From assembly GCF_017873095.1 (NCBI RefSeq), contig NZ_JAGGJU010000002.1, positions 62,001 through 126,000 on the forward strand: a stretch of DNA of 64,000 nucleotides, in the 5' to 3' direction. Origin of the DNA: Heterorhizobium halophytocola. GTDB lineage: Bacteria > Pseudomonadota > Alphaproteobacteria > Rhizobiales > Rhizobiaceae. The position numbers were made by a program, and so were the translations under genes. Under the pieces are notes generated by a model. It saw only the letters and a program-made list of their open reading frames with translations, made no database searches and was not told the DNA's origin. Each line of letters opens with the position of its first letter. Position 1 is the stretch's first letter. Below, piece by piece: positions 51,134 to 60,255 of the stretch.

Positions 51134-52027
51134 TCATCGCGCGGATTGCGTCGAGACTCTCTCGTTCGGCCGCATTGCCAGTGCGAAGGCGTTTGCCGCC
51201 TCAAGGCCCTCGGTTCTGAGGCCAGTCTCAAAGCCGAGCCGCTCCATCAGGGCCTGCACCTTCATCGTATCGACATTGCCTTTTGCACCGGGAGCATAAG
51301 GACATCCGCCGAGGCCGCCGATTGCACTGTCGAATACCCGTATCCCGCGATTGAGGCTCAGTTCTATGCTCTCGGTCGCGCGCCCATTGGTATCGTGAAA
51401 ATGGCCGGCCAATCGCTCCACGGGCGCGACAGCCAGCACGCTATCCAGCATGGGACCGATCGTTTCCGGAGACCCCTGGCCCAGAGTATCGCCAAGGCTG
51501 ACCTCATGGCAGCCGAGCGCCAGCAGTTCTGCGGTTACCCTCGCAACGGCGCTTGGCAAGACCGGGCCTTCGTAGGGACACTCGACGACACATGAAACAT
51601 AACCCCGCAATGGAATAGCCGCACGCCGCGCAGCATCCGCCAGAGGGCGAAAACGCGCCAGGCTTTCGGCTATGGTGCAATTGATGTTGCGGCGGCTGAA
51701 GGTCTCCGATGCCGAGGCGAAGATTGCGACTTCGTCGGCACGCGCGGCGACGGCCGCCTCAAAACCTCTTAGATTTGGGGTCAGCACGGAATAGACCGTC
51801 TCCGGTTGGCGCTCGATCCGTGCCATCACCTCCGTCGCGTCGGCCATCTGCGGTACCCACCGGGGCGAGACAAAGCTCGTGGCTTCGATGCGCCGAAAGC
51901 CACAGTCGCTTAATAGGTTGATCAGCGCGACCTTTTGCGACGTATCGACGAAGCCTGCTTCGTTCTGCAGTCCGTCTCGTGGGCCCACCTCAACGATTGT
52001 TACCTTGTCGACAGCCATCTTGCTCAC
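51134..52027 (-). CDS. Hydroxymethylglutaryl-CoA lyase
   Basis: 297 residues from the GTG at 52027 overlapping the TRAP permease stop (an ATG at 52018 is also possible). HMG-CoA lyase features: VEVGPRDGLQNE (metal and substrate residues R17, D18), HFHDTNG with metal histidines, and the catalytic cysteine C242 in GGLGGCPYAPGAKGN. It splits HMG-CoA to acetoacetate and acetyl-CoA. Encoded last in an operon with a degradative HMG-CoA reductase and a TRAP transporter, it should be the second enzyme of mevalonate breakdown, like mvaB of Pseudomonas mevalonii. Confidence 0.9.
   Translation of the reverse strand: MSKMAVDKVTIVEVGPRDGLQNEAGFVDTSQKVALINLLSDCGFRRIEATSFVSPRWVPQMADATEVMARIERQPETVYSVLTPNLRGFEAAVAARADEVAIFASASETFSRRNINCTIAESLARFRPLADAARRAAIPLRGYVSCVVECPYEGPVLPSAVARVTAELLALGCHEVSLGDTLGQGSPETIGPMLDSVLAVAPVERLAGHFHDTNGRATESIELSLNRGIRVFDSAIGGLGGCPYAPGAKGNVDTMKVQALMERLGFETGLRTEGLEAANAFALAMRPNERVSTQSAR
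51189..51316. repeat. 128-bp segment duplicated at 2389-2516
   Basis: Part of the HMG-CoA lyase gene covering the catalytic-cysteine loop. It is identical to 2389-2516 at 127 of 128 positions. The distant copy is fused to a broken IS110 transposase, so this is probably the donor or the ancestral locus. Confidence 0.9.
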
Positions 52028-53334
52028 CGCATGAGATCAGGAAGCCAGGTGACGAAATCCGGCAACAGCACGCAGATGACAAGTCCGAGCATCTGCAGAA
52101 AGAAGAATGGCAGGATCCCGCGATAGACTGTGGCCATGCCGATGCCTGGCGGCAAGGTTCCCTTGATATAGAATAGCGTGTAGCCAAACGGCGGGCTGAT
52201 ATAGCCCATCTGAATCGTCAGCGCGAACAGCACCCCGAACCAGATCTGGTCGAATCCGTAGAACTGTACGACCGGCAGGAAGACCGGGACAGTCAGCAGG
52301 ATAATGCCGATCTCGTCGAGGACGGTGCCGAGGAAGACGAGGATCAGCATCATCAGGATCAGGACGACGTAACGGTTGGCGTTGAGACCCTCCAGAAGCT
52401 GGAACAGGGTGTCGGCCCCACCAAGACCGGTAAAGATCGCGACATAGGCCTTGGCGCCGAGGGTGATCCACAGGATCATGCCGGTGGTTCTCATCGTGCC
52501 CTGTGCGCAATCCCACAGCATAGCAAGATTGAGATTGCCGCGCAGCAGGGATGCCACGCCAGCGCCGAGCACACCAACGGACGCCGCCTCTGTCGGCGTA
52601 GCAATGCCGAAGAAGATCGAGCCTAGCACCATGACGATGATCATCGCGGGAAGGATCAGGGTCTTCAGGGCGGTGAACTTTTCGCTCCAGCTTGCGCGTC
52701 GCCCGGTATTGCCCGGCGGAATCATCTCCGGCCGCAGGATGCCGACGATGATGATGTAGCCGATATAGAGCAAACCGAGCAGAATGCCGGGTACGATGCC
52801 GGCGATCAGCATCTTGCCGATGGAAACCTGCGCCGTCACCGAATAGACGATGGTCAGTACCGATGGCGGGATGAGAATGCCGAGCGTGCCCGACGCGCAG
52901 ATTGTGCCCGAGGCCAGTCTTGGATCGTAGCCGCGTTTCAGCATCTCGGGTAGCGCCAGGATGCCCATGGCGGTAACGGCCGCGCCGACGACGCCGGTCA
53001 TGGCGGCCATGACCAGGCAGATGAAGACAGTGCCGATCGCAAGCCCGCCGCGGACACGACCGAACCACAATTCCATAGCGGTGTAGAGATCGCGGATCAC
53101 GTCGGACCGCTGTAGCAGCAAAGCCATGAAGATATAGAGCGGGATCCCGAGCAGCGCTTCGGAATGCATGGTGTCGAACATCTGCAGCACCAGCACGACG
53201 AGTGCGCTGGAGTCCCAGAAGAGCACCGTAAACAGCACCGACAGGCCGCCAAGGACGAAGGCGACCGGAAGGCCCGCCAACAGGAAGAGGCTGAGGCCAC
53301 CGAACATGATGATGAGGATTTCGGTCGACGACAT
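52024..53334 (-). CDS. TRAP transporter large permease (DctM family)
   Basis: 436 residues, about 12 membrane segments. Motifs: LLGIPLYIFMALLLQRSDVIRDLYTAME, AAMTGVVGAAVTAMGILALPEML, LASGTICASGTLGILIPPSVL and IQMGYISPPFGYTLFYIKGTLP, as in the larger DctM group that imports mono- and dicarboxylates. The start overlaps the DctQ stop by one base (TGATG) and the stop overlaps the HMG-CoA lyase start. In this operon the probable substrate is mevalonate or a related hydroxy acid; this is inference from the enzymes. Confidence 0.92.
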   Translation of the reverse strand: MSSTEILIIMFGGLSLFLLAGLPVAFVLGGLSVLFTVLFWDSSALVVLVLQMFDTMHSEALLGIPLYIFMALLLQRSDVIRDLYTAMELWFGRVRGGLAIGTVFICLVMAAMTGVVGAAVTAMGILALPEMLKRGYDPRLASGTICASGTLGILIPPSVLTIVYSVTAQVSIGKMLIAGIVPGILLGLLYIGYIIIVGILRPEMIPPGNTGRRASWSEKFTALKTLILPAMIIVMVLGSIFFGIATPTEAASVGVLGAGVASLLRGNLNLAMLWDCAQGTMRTTGMILWITLGAKAYVAIFTGLGGADTLFQLLEGLNANRYVVLILMMLILVFLGTVLDEIGIILLTVPVFLPVVQFYGFDQIWFGVLFALTIQMGYISPPFGYTLFYIKGTLPPGIGMATVYRGILPFFFLQMLGLVICVLLPDFVTWLPDLMR

Positions 53335-53873
53335 CAGCTGACCACCTTGTGATCGGCATCGCCGTCAGCCGTGACCGCGGCTGGATCCAGCATGACGCGC
53401 AACCATTCGGCGGCGGCCTGAAGGCCAAGCAGGACAAGCGCCACGGGGATGAAAAGCTTCACCGGCCAGATCACCGGGTTCCAAGAGGAATAGGAGGTTT
53501 CACCGTAGTCCCAGGACTGCTGTGCGAACGGTACTGCGTAAAATAGCAGGATGACGCAGAAGGCGATGATAATGGGATAGTTGACGACTTCGAGCGCACG
53601 CCGAATACCGGGACCGACTGAGTTTTGCACGAGGTCGAGGCTGACATGCCCCCGTTCATGCAGGAGATAGGGCCCCGCCAGCAGAAAATACGGGCCGAAC
53701 ACCAGCGTCGCCAGTTCCATGGCCCACGAGGACGGGGAGTCGAAGACATAGCGGGATATGACGGCAAACAGCATGACGGGCACGATGATGAACATCAGCG
53801 CGCTCGCGATCTTGAAAACGATCCGATTCAGCTGCGTGATTGCGTCATAGAGAATTCGAACGGATTTCGGCAT
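53334..53873 (-). CDS. TRAP transporter small permease (DctQ family)
   Basis: 179 residues from the ATG at 53873. Four membrane segments. The family pattern SSWAMELATLVFGPYFLLAGPYLLHERGHVSLDLV (W-x-x-E-L and H-V-x-L/VD) is clear. The ribosome-binding site is weak (the mRNA reads CCATTGGGCGCCC before the ATG) and a hairpin at 53901-53925 separates it from the binding protein gene. Works with DctM and DctP of the same operon. Confidence 0.88.
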   Translation of the reverse strand: MPKSVRILYDAITQLNRIVFKIASALMFIIVPVMLFAVISRYVFDSPSSWAMELATLVFGPYFLLAGPYLLHERGHVSLDLVQNSVGPGIRRALEVVNYPIIIAFCVILLFYAVPFAQQSWDYGETSYSSWNPVIWPVKLFIPVALVLLGLQAAAEWLRVMLDPAAVTADGDADHKVVS

Positions 53874-53900
53874 GGGCGCCCAATGGCTGGAGCATATGAT

Positions 53901-53925
53901 GGGCGTGCCATGTCCGGACACGCCC
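53901..53925. promoter_or_regulatory. Hairpin between DctP and DctQ genes
   Basis: GGGCGTG and CACGCCC (7-bp arms) enclose a palindromic TGTCCGGACA. It lies in the 63-bp gap after the binding protein gene. No T-run follows, so it is more likely an mRNA-stabilising or expression-ratio element than a terminator. Confidence 0.5.
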
Positions 53926-53936
53926 GCGAGACACGT

Positions 53937-54986
53937 TTACGTCAGGAGCCCGAGCTTTTTCATCTGCGCGATCTGGCTGTCCAATATCTTGTTCGCCAGC
54001 GCGTCGCTCTTGGCCGCAGTGCGCCAGGCTTCGGCAGCCTTGGCGCGGCTCCCGGTGACATCGGCCTCATCGAGTTCGATCACCGTGACCCCGGCCTTCT
54101 TGAAGGCCTCCAGCGCGGAGGCGTCGGTTTTGGTCTTGTTGGCCTGATACTCATCCGAGACTTCCTTGGCGGAATCGGCGAGCGCCTGCTTGAAGTCATC
54201 CGGCAAACCGTCAAAGGCAGCCTTGTTGGCGACATAGGACGTTGCCGTGGTCGGCTGGTGCACGCCGGGAAGAATGATGTATCTGGCAACTTCCGCCAGA
54301 CCTGCATCGAGATTAGCCTGAAGGTCGCCGCGATCGGCGATGTCGATCAGTCCCTTGTCCAGTGCCGAATAGACCTCGGATGTCGGTAGCGGCGTCACGG
54401 CCACGCCGAACGCGCCCATTACGGTGGAAGCAAGGCCGGTAAATCGGCCCTTCTTGCCGCTGAAATCGGCAACCGTGTGGATCTCGACCTTGGAGTGGAT
54501 GGGTTCCTGGTCATAGATCGTCGGCGCGATATAGTGCAGGCCGGCCGGCGCATACGACTCGCGCGCCATGTCGATCCCGCCGAGCTCGTAGAACCAGGCG
54601 GCATAGTCCTCGGATTTTTTGTAGCCGAAGGGGATGGTGCTGGTGAAGGCATGGGCCGGGATCTTGCCGGCCGTGTAGCCGTCAAACGTCTTCATCAGTT
54701 GAAAGGCGCCGCCGCGCACGGCGTCGAAGGACTGCGCGGGTGGTACGATCTGCCCGGCGGAGAACAGCTTCAGCTCAAAGGCTCCGCCGGTCTTTTCGGC
54801 AACCTTTTTGACGAAGATCTCCTCGTATTTCTGCGGCGTCGTGCCGCCGTCCCAGAGCGACTGCATACGCCAGGACACCTTGCTGTCCTGAGCGATGGCC
54901 GGTGTGGCAAGCCTTGTGGCAGCTACGGCGACAAGACCGCCGGCGGTGAGTTGAAACAGCGAACGGCGACGGATATCGATTGGCAT
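53937..54986 (-). CDS. TRAP transporter substrate-binding protein (DctP family)
   Basis: 349 residues from the ATG at 54986 with AAAGGGAGG upstream. Tat-type signal (IRRRSLFQLTAGGLVAVAA...AIAQDS). Mature domain: VSWRMQSLWDGGTTPQKYEEIFVKKVAEKTGGAFELKLFSAGQIVPP, and DRGDLQANLDAGLAEVARYI further on, as in the TRAP binding proteins for keto/hydroxy acids such as the TakP group. It follows the HMG-CoA reductase gene by 106 bp. It probably delivers mevalonate to the permease. Confidence 0.88.
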   Translation of the reverse strand: MPIDIRRRSLFQLTAGGLVAVAATRLATPAIAQDSKVSWRMQSLWDGGTTPQKYEEIFVKKVAEKTGGAFELKLFSAGQIVPPAQSFDAVRGGAFQLMKTFDGYTAGKIPAHAFTSTIPFGYKKSEDYAAWFYELGGIDMARESYAPAGLHYIAPTIYDQEPIHSKVEIHTVADFSGKKGRFTGLASTVMGAFGVAVTPLPTSEVYSALDKGLIDIADRGDLQANLDAGLAEVARYIILPGVHQPTTATSYVANKAAFDGLPDDFKQALADSAKEVSDEYQANKTKTDASALEAFKKAGVTVIELDEADVTGSRAKAAEAWRTAAKSDALANKILDSQIAQMKKLGLLT

Positions 54987-55092
54987 AGTTACCTCCCTTT
55001 GATGAACTCTCTTAAGCCCTTGAGGGCTTTCCTCCTGAACCGGTCCCATCCGGCCATGCTTGAGGGAGCCACGCCCGTGGCTCCCGTCGATC

Positions 55093-56397
55093 TCATTTCC
55101 CCCGCAGTTCGGCAAGCAGATCGCGTGCACGCTCGACGCGGACGTCATGGGCGGCGGCGAGCTGCTTGGCAACGGCTTCGATCTCCATTCCCGCGGCGCC
55201 GGCGACAATGGCGATATTGCGCGCATGCAATGCCATGTGACCGCGCTGGATGCCTTCGGTTGCGAGCGCCCGCATCGCGGCCATATTCTGCGCCAGCCCG
55301 AGTGCGACGCAGATCCTGGCCAGTTCGGCGGCCGAATGAATGTTCAGGATCCGAAGGGCAAGCTTCGCCAGCGGATGGGTCTTCGTCGCACCGCCGACAA
55401 TGCCCACCGCCATCGGCAATTCCAGTGTACCGACCAGACAGCCGTTCGCGTCCTTCTCCCAGGTCGTCAGCGAGGTGTAGTGTCCCTTGCGCACGGCCCA
55501 GACATGGGCCCCGGCCTCGATCGCGCGCCAGTCATTGCCGGTCGCGACGATCAGCGGGTCGATGCCGTTCATGATGCCCTTGTTGTGGGTGGCTGCCCGG
55601 TAGGGATCGATTGCAGCGAACTGGTAGGCCCCGACCATGCGGTCGATCATGTCTTCGCCCGTGATGTCCTTGGTGGCGAGTGCTGCTGGCGTTACCACGA
55701 CGCGACAACGCGCCAGGCGCAGATCAGCCAGGTTCGACAGGATGCGCAGGCGCACCGTGCCGCCTGTCAATTCCTCAATCAGCGGTGCCACGCGCTCGGC
55801 CATGGTGTTGACCGTGTTAGCCCCCATTGCGTCCCGCACGTCGACAATAAGATGCATCACGGCCATTGCGCCGCCCGGCGTGTCGGGGAAGACGTGAACC
55901 TCTATGTCGCGGCAGCCGCCGCCAAGCTCCACCAGAACCTTGTCGCAGGCATTGGCCGCCTCGATGATCCGTGTCCGCTCTGACAGGATCTTCAACCGTG
56001 CACCATAGGGATCCGACAGGCCTACGACCTGCACCTGCGCGCGCATCAAGGGTTCCGTGACATCCGCCATGAACCCGCCGCAGCCGCGCACAATGCGTGC
56101 CATGAAGGAGGCTGCAGCGATGATCGACGGCTCCTCGACGACCATGGGGATGATGTAGTCCATACCATTGATGGTGAAGTTGGCGGCAACGCCCATCGGC
56201 AGTTCGAACGTGCCGACGACGTTTTCGATCATACCGTCTGCGGTATCGATTGGCAGGGCACCTGCGGATGCGAGCAGATCTGCGTCATCCGTGCTGAGGC
56301 CGACCGTTTCGACCACTTTTTGCCACCGTTCTGACGGCTTGAGGTTCCGGAAACTTTCCAGACGCGAGTTTGCGACGCCCGATTGCGCTTTCACCAT
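55093..56397 (-). CDS. Class II (degradative-type) hydroxymethylglutaryl-CoA reductase
   Basis: 434 residues from the ATG at 56397 (GGGAGG 3 nt before). Close in length and motifs to Pseudomonas mevalonii HMG-CoA reductase (428 residues): [12 protein letters not shown] with the catalytic Glu, [23 protein letters not shown] with the catalytic Lys, [14 protein letters not shown], and [16 protein letters not shown] with the catalytic His (H387). It should oxidise mevalonate plus CoA to HMG-CoA with NAD in the catabolic direction, since rhizobia make isoprenoids by the non-mevalonate route. First gene of the operon, divergent from the MocR regulator. Confidence 0.92.
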   Translation of the reverse strand: MVKAQSGVANSRLESFRNLKPSERWQKVVETVGLSTDDADLLASAGALPIDTADGMIENVVGTFELPMGVAANFTINGMDYIIPMVVEEPSIIAAASFMARIVRGCGGFMADVTEPLMRAQVQVVGLSDPYGARLKILSERTRIIEAANACDKVLVELGGGCRDIEVHVFPDTPGGAMAVMHLIVDVRDAMGANTVNTMAERVAPLIEELTGGTVRLRILSNLADLRLARCRVVVTPAALATKDITGEDMIDRMVGAYQFAAIDPYRAATHNKGIMNGIDPLIVATGNDWRAIEAGAHVWAVRKGHYTSLTTWEKDANGCLVGTLELPMAVGIVGGATKTHPLAKLALRILNIHSAAELARICVALGLAQNMAAMRALATEGIQRGHMALHARNIAIVAGAAGMEIEAVAKQLAAAHDVRVERARDLLAELRGK

Positions 56398-56473
56398 TAT
56401 CCTCCCGATAGAACTTCTCCCGGATGCCATCTCCTCATCGTGGCGTCCAAGCTTTCCCACAAGCTCGCAATAT

Positions 56474-56523
56474 TGTACCATATCCGCAAGGTACAGTTGG
56501 CGCGTGTTCCGATCTGCTGTACC
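56474..56523. promoter_or_regulatory. TGTACC repeats, putative MocR operators
   Basis: TGTACC (56474-56479) and GGTACA (56490-56495) form an inverted repeat with 10-base spacing, and a further TGTACC lies at 56518-56523, 44 bp from the first. They fill the 156-bp divergent region between the HMG-CoA reductase and MocR genes. Combined direct and inverted repeats are typical of MocR-type sites. Confidence 0.6.
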
Positions 56524-56553
56524 ATTTGTATTTCGGAGACAGTTGGAGGTCGG

Positions 56554-57942
56554 ATGGTCACAGAGGACGGCAAGGCGCAACGGATCGCGTCGCGGATCGC
56601 GTTGTCGATCACCGAGGGCGTGATCCCCAGAGGCACGAAGTTGCGCTCGCTGCGGGCGGCGGCCTCGGCCTATAGAGTCTCGAAAAACACCATAGTGGAG
56701 GCGTATGACCGACTGGTGGCGCGTGGCTACATCGAACCGCGGCACGGCGCTGGCTATTATGTGACGGGCAGCCAGACAAGGGTGGAGGATCCCGTCACGG
56801 TGCGCCTGGTGGAGGCGGTCGATATCGCGACGCTTTTGCGCGAACAGCTGGAACACAACTTCACTGTGCGGCTTGGCGAAGGCCGGCCGCCTGCCGAATG
56901 GGTGGAAGGGTCGGTGCTGAAGAGCCATCTGCGCAACATTGCCAGCGGTCATCGTGGTCTGTTCGAACATGCCTATGAAAGCCCGATCGGCTTCGAACCC
57001 TTACGCCAGACCTTGTCACGCCTGCTGGCCGAACGTTCGATCGGGGTCAGGCCCGACCACATTCTGCTGACGCTCGGCGCCAACCATGCCTTCGATCTGA
57101 TTATTCGCCAGTACCTGCGCCCTGGTGATGCGGTGCTGACGGATAGCCCCGGCTATTATCCACTTTTTGCAAAACTCAAGCTTGCCGGCGCCCGCATGGT
57201 GGGTGTCCATCGGGGCATCGACGGACCGGATCCCGAAGATCTCGCGCGCAAGGCGCAGGCGAGCGGCGCCCGTTTCTTCTTCACCCAGTCGCTCGCCCAC
57301 AATCCGACAGGCAGTTCGCTTACCCTCGGTCGCGCTCACGATATCCTGCGCATCGCGGAAAAGCTGGATCTCATGGTGGTCGAGGACGATGCCTTCGGCG
57401 ATTTGATGCCGTCGAGTGCGCCCCGGCTTGCAGCCCTCGATCAATTGCGCCGCGTCATCTATATCGGCACCTTCGCCAAGATCCTGTCCGCGAGTCTCAG
57501 AGTTGGCTATATCGCTGCCGCACCCGAGGTGACGGGGCATCTGGCCAATATGAAGATGCTCACGATCGTCAATTCGTCCGGTTACGTCGAACGAATCGTC
57601 CATGCCGTGCTCAATGATGGCCACTATCGCCATCATCTCAAGCGTCTCAATGAGCGTGTCAGGGAGGCCCAGCTTGTCGCCATCCGCATCTTGCGCAAGC
57701 TTGGCCTTCAGCCGTGGATCGAGGACGGCGGCGGCTATTATCTGTGGGTGCCTTTGCCCGAAGGAATTGACGATATAGAACTGGCGCGCAGAGCGGCCCG
57801 CGAAAGCATTTTTCTGGCGCCAGGATCAGTGTTCGAGATCGAAGGCACGCGCAGCCAACGGAGTTTCCTGCGGCTCAACATCGCCTATGTGGATGATCCG
57901 GTTTTTCAGGATTTCGCACGACGAGAGTTCGGCGTTTCCTGA
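56554..57942 (+). CDS. MocR-family regulator (GntR helix-turn-helix fused to aminotransferase fold)
   Basis: 462 residues from the ATG at 56554 with TTGGAGGTCGG before it. Winged helix at about 1-70 ([41 protein letters not shown]), then a type I aminotransferase-like domain with [31 protein letters not shown], the aspartate in [12 protein letters not shown] and the PLP lysine in [17 protein letters not shown]. The PLP site looks intact. Divergent from the HMG-CoA reductase operon and presumably its activator. Why a mevalonate operon would use a PLP-dependent regulator is not explained by the sequence. Confidence 0.88.
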   Translation: MVTEDGKAQRIASRIALSITEGVIPRGTKLRSLRAAASAYRVSKNTIVEAYDRLVARGYIEPRHGAGYYVTGSQTRVEDPVTVRLVEAVDIATLLREQLEHNFTVRLGEGRPPAEWVEGSVLKSHLRNIASGHRGLFEHAYESPIGFEPLRQTLSRLLAERSIGVRPDHILLTLGANHAFDLIIRQYLRPGDAVLTDSPGYYPLFAKLKLAGARMVGVHRGIDGPDPEDLARKAQASGARFFFTQSLAHNPTGSSLTLGRAHDILRIAEKLDLMVVEDDAFGDLMPSSAPRLAALDQLRRVIYIGTFAKILSASLRVGYIAAAPEVTGHLANMKMLTIVNSSGYVERIVHAVLNDGHYRHHLKRLNERVREAQLVAIRILRKLGLQPWIEDGGGYYLWVPLPEGIDDIELARRAARESIFLAPGSVFEIEGTRSQRSFLRLNIAYVDDPVFQDFARREFGVS

Positions 57943-57949
57943 TCCGGAT

Positions 57950-58287
57950 CGAAACGCAGACAAGGTCGTTCCGAATGCCGGCGAAAGTGTCACGCGGACG
58001 AGCCCCGACGGTGACGATTGGCCATCACGAATTTTCTCTTCGGCGGCGTCGATATCTGCGAGGATGCGAACGGCGGTCTCGTAGTACTCCTGCCCTGCCG
58101 ATGTCACGGCCAGAGCGCGGGAACTTCGTGCAAGAAGTTGCGTGCCGAGGCGCAATTCGAGCGCAGCCAGCTGTTTGCTGATCGTTGGCTGGCTTACATT
58201 CACGTCTCGCGCCGTCTGGGAAAAGCTTCCGTTTTCGACGACGCGCACGAACATGCGCATCGCGTCCAGCTTATCCATGAATTTCAT
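57950..58287 (-). pseudogene. LysR-family regulator, N-terminal fragment
   Basis: The first 105-110 residues are a normal LysR start: MRMFVRVVENGSFSQTARDVNVSQPTISKQLAALELRLGTQLLARSSRALAVTSAGQEYYE, then the linker helix and LVRVTLSPAFG. After that the frame continues antisense through the end of the MocR gene to 57826 without LysR similarity. The effector domain of about 190 residues is missing. It was probably cut when the MocR cassette was joined here. Confidence 0.75.
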
Positions 58288-58372
58288 TCCGGCATTGAAC
58301 TGAACGCATTGCGGCCCCTTATCTTCATAGAATGCTCAGGTGCAAAAAAACCCGTAGCCGAAAGGGCCCCTC

Positions 58373-58756
58373 ATGACCGATCGCAAAGTCCTCACCCCGG
58401 ATGACAGTCATCCGATCACAGTTGACCCCTGTTCATCGGCTGTCGTCGTCAGAAGCGGCCCGGTTCGCATCGCGGAAACCACCGGCGCCCTGACGCTTTC
58501 GGAAGCCCATTACCCGCCTGTTCGATACATACCGCGCCGCGATGTCGACATGTCCCTTCTTGAGAGTTCGGAACACAGGACCTATTGCCCGTACAAAGGC
58601 GAGGCCCGGTATTACAGCCTACCCGCGCTTGGAGATCGCGGAGTGAACTGTGTGTGGTCCTACGAAATGCCCTTCGAAGCGGTAAGCGAGATCGCTGGCT
58701 ACCTTGCCTTTTATCCCGACCGCGTTTCGATCGAGCTCGTCGGCACGCCCACATAG
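58373..58756 (+). CDS. DUF427 domain protein
   Basis: 127 residues, the usual size. The domain is recognisable from AVVVRSGPVRIAETTGALTLSEAHYPPVRYIPRRDVDMSLLE, TYCPYKGEARYYSL and AGYLAFYPDRVSIEL. The Cys-Pro-x-Lys-Gly (CPYKGEA) core is the family hallmark. Function is unknown; the family is widespread and often encoded near glutathione S-transferases, and a decayed one lies downstream. The only clearly intact gene between 57.95 and 60.25 kb. GGCCCC rather than a classic site precedes the ATG. Confidence 0.85.
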   Translation: MTDRKVLTPDDSHPITVDPCSSAVVVRSGPVRIAETTGALTLSEAHYPPVRYIPRRDVDMSLLESSEHRTYCPYKGEARYYSLPALGDRGVNCVWSYEMPFEAVSEIAGYLAFYPDRVSIELVGTPT

Positions 58757-58880
58757 ATCGAGCGGCATCATTCGATTTCAGAATAGATGCTATGGAATAC
58801 TCGTCAATTCCATTCGTTTTCGGAATGTGAGACTCGATGTCTCACCAGCCCGTTGGGGCGCCGGAGCGAAAGGAATATTT

Positions 58881-59468
58881 ATGGCAATCCGGATTTACGG
58901 CGATCCTTGGCTCAGGCAGCCGACGTCGCGTCATCGCAGCCGCAACGATCATGGGCATCGACGTCGAGCCCGTGAATATCGACCTCTTCAAGGGCGAGAG
59001 CCATACACCTGAGTTCCTGAGGCGCAATCCGCATGGCCTTTCCCCCGTCATGGTGGATGATGGTGTCGTTCTCTATGAATCGTCTGCGATCAACATCTAT
59101 CTAGCCGAGAAATCGGGCTCGGACCTCCTTGGCGCCACCGGCGCTATCAACTCTTGCAGTGGATGTTCTGGTCGGGTGAACAGTGGCGGGTCTTTTCAAC
59201 GCTCACCTTCGATGAGCGGATCGTAAAGCCCTTCATGGGTCAGTCCGTGGATGAAAGCATTGTCCAATTGGCGTTCGGCAAATCCGTGCGGCTGCGGCCG
59301 TGCTCGACGCGCATCTGGCGGAGCACCGATTTGTCGTGGGCGACCATCTGACGCTCGCCGACATCGATATCGCGGCGCCATTTTTGCAGAATGCACGTAC
59401 CAAAGTGCCGTTTTCGGAATGCCCGAACCTGGTTGCGTGGCAGCAGCGATTGCTCGACCACGTACCGC
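58881..59468 (+). pseudogene. Glutathione S-transferase gene with at least three frameshifts
   Basis: Pieces in different frames follow each other in the right order: MAIRIYGDP, then RRVIAAATIMGIDVEPVNIDLFKGESHTPEFLRRNPHGLSPVMVDDGVVLYESSAINIYLAE (thioredoxin-like domain), then QWMFWSGEQWRVFSTLTFDE, then [28 protein letters not shown] (helical domain). The first break is an extra T near 58907 in CCTTGGCTC; others lie near 59145 and 59280. It ends where PdxA-like sequence begins. Not translatable as one protein. Confidence 0.8.
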
Positions 59469-59813
59469 GGCGAGAACGGGCTGTTCGGCCGGGAAGACGA
59501 CCTGCAAATTCTGCCCGGTGTCGATATGGCCAAGGCGGACGGCATTAATGTCGTCGGCCCGATCTCGGCCGACACGGTCTATCATCGGGTCTATCAAGGG
59601 GCCTTCGACCTGGTGATCGCGCAATATCACGACCAGGGCCACATTCCGATCAAGCTGATCGCCTTCGACACAGCGGTGAACGTGTCGCTCGGATTGCCCA
59701 TCGACCACGTCTCCGTCGATCATGGCACGGCCTTCGACATTGCCGGCAAGGGGATCGCCAATCACGTCAACATGCTGTCCGCCCTCGACTACGCCGGCAA
59801 ACTGGCACGCTGA
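59469..59813 (+). pseudogene. C-terminal fragment of a PdxA-family dehydrogenase
   Basis: About 114 residues starting [10 protein letters not shown] and running through [40 protein letters not shown] and [15 protein letters not shown], the C-terminal third of 4-hydroxythreonine-4-phosphate dehydrogenase-type enzymes. The [10 protein letters not shown] metal/phosphate region is perfect, but the N-terminal two thirds are missing. Homologues often accompany DUF1537 kinases, one of which is encoded at 26.7-28.0 kb; the fragment may be a leftover of such a cassette. Confidence 0.75.
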
Positions 59814-60255
59814 ATGGCGGTCACCAAGCCGGCAGCAATGGGTGATAGGCAATGCATGCCGTTCCAGCATCACGGCGCGTGCGGAAGCGAACAGGGGTGA
59901 TGGAAGTCATAAGGTCGCCCGCATGTTGGATCCCATACCCTGGCATGACCTGCTCTTAAGCCATGCGTCCGGGCTCCACGAAGCCAAGCAGTGGAACGCC
60001 TTCGTACTCCCGATCGGCCGAAGCTTTGAATCCCCCTCGGACGACCTTTTGCACGGTGCATCCGGAGGATACCAATTTCCCTTGCGGCTCCTTGGCCGGA
60101 CTGCCGGTCTGATTCTGGCCCCTGTCACCTTTCGTCGGCCGCGGCAGGGTGGGGCCGGCACAGCCGTGCCCCCTTCACATGGAGCGCTATTGCCTGGAAC
60201 TTTCCCCTGCCTTCTGCACCAGCGGGCATCCGCGAAGAAGTCCCAGGCTGACCTG
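59814..60255. other. 442-bp region without a supported gene
   Basis: Lies between the PdxA fragment and the 3' end of the SDR gene. Frames on both strands are short and biased in composition. No family match, promoter or clear terminator. Probably residual decayed sequence. Confidence 0.35.
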
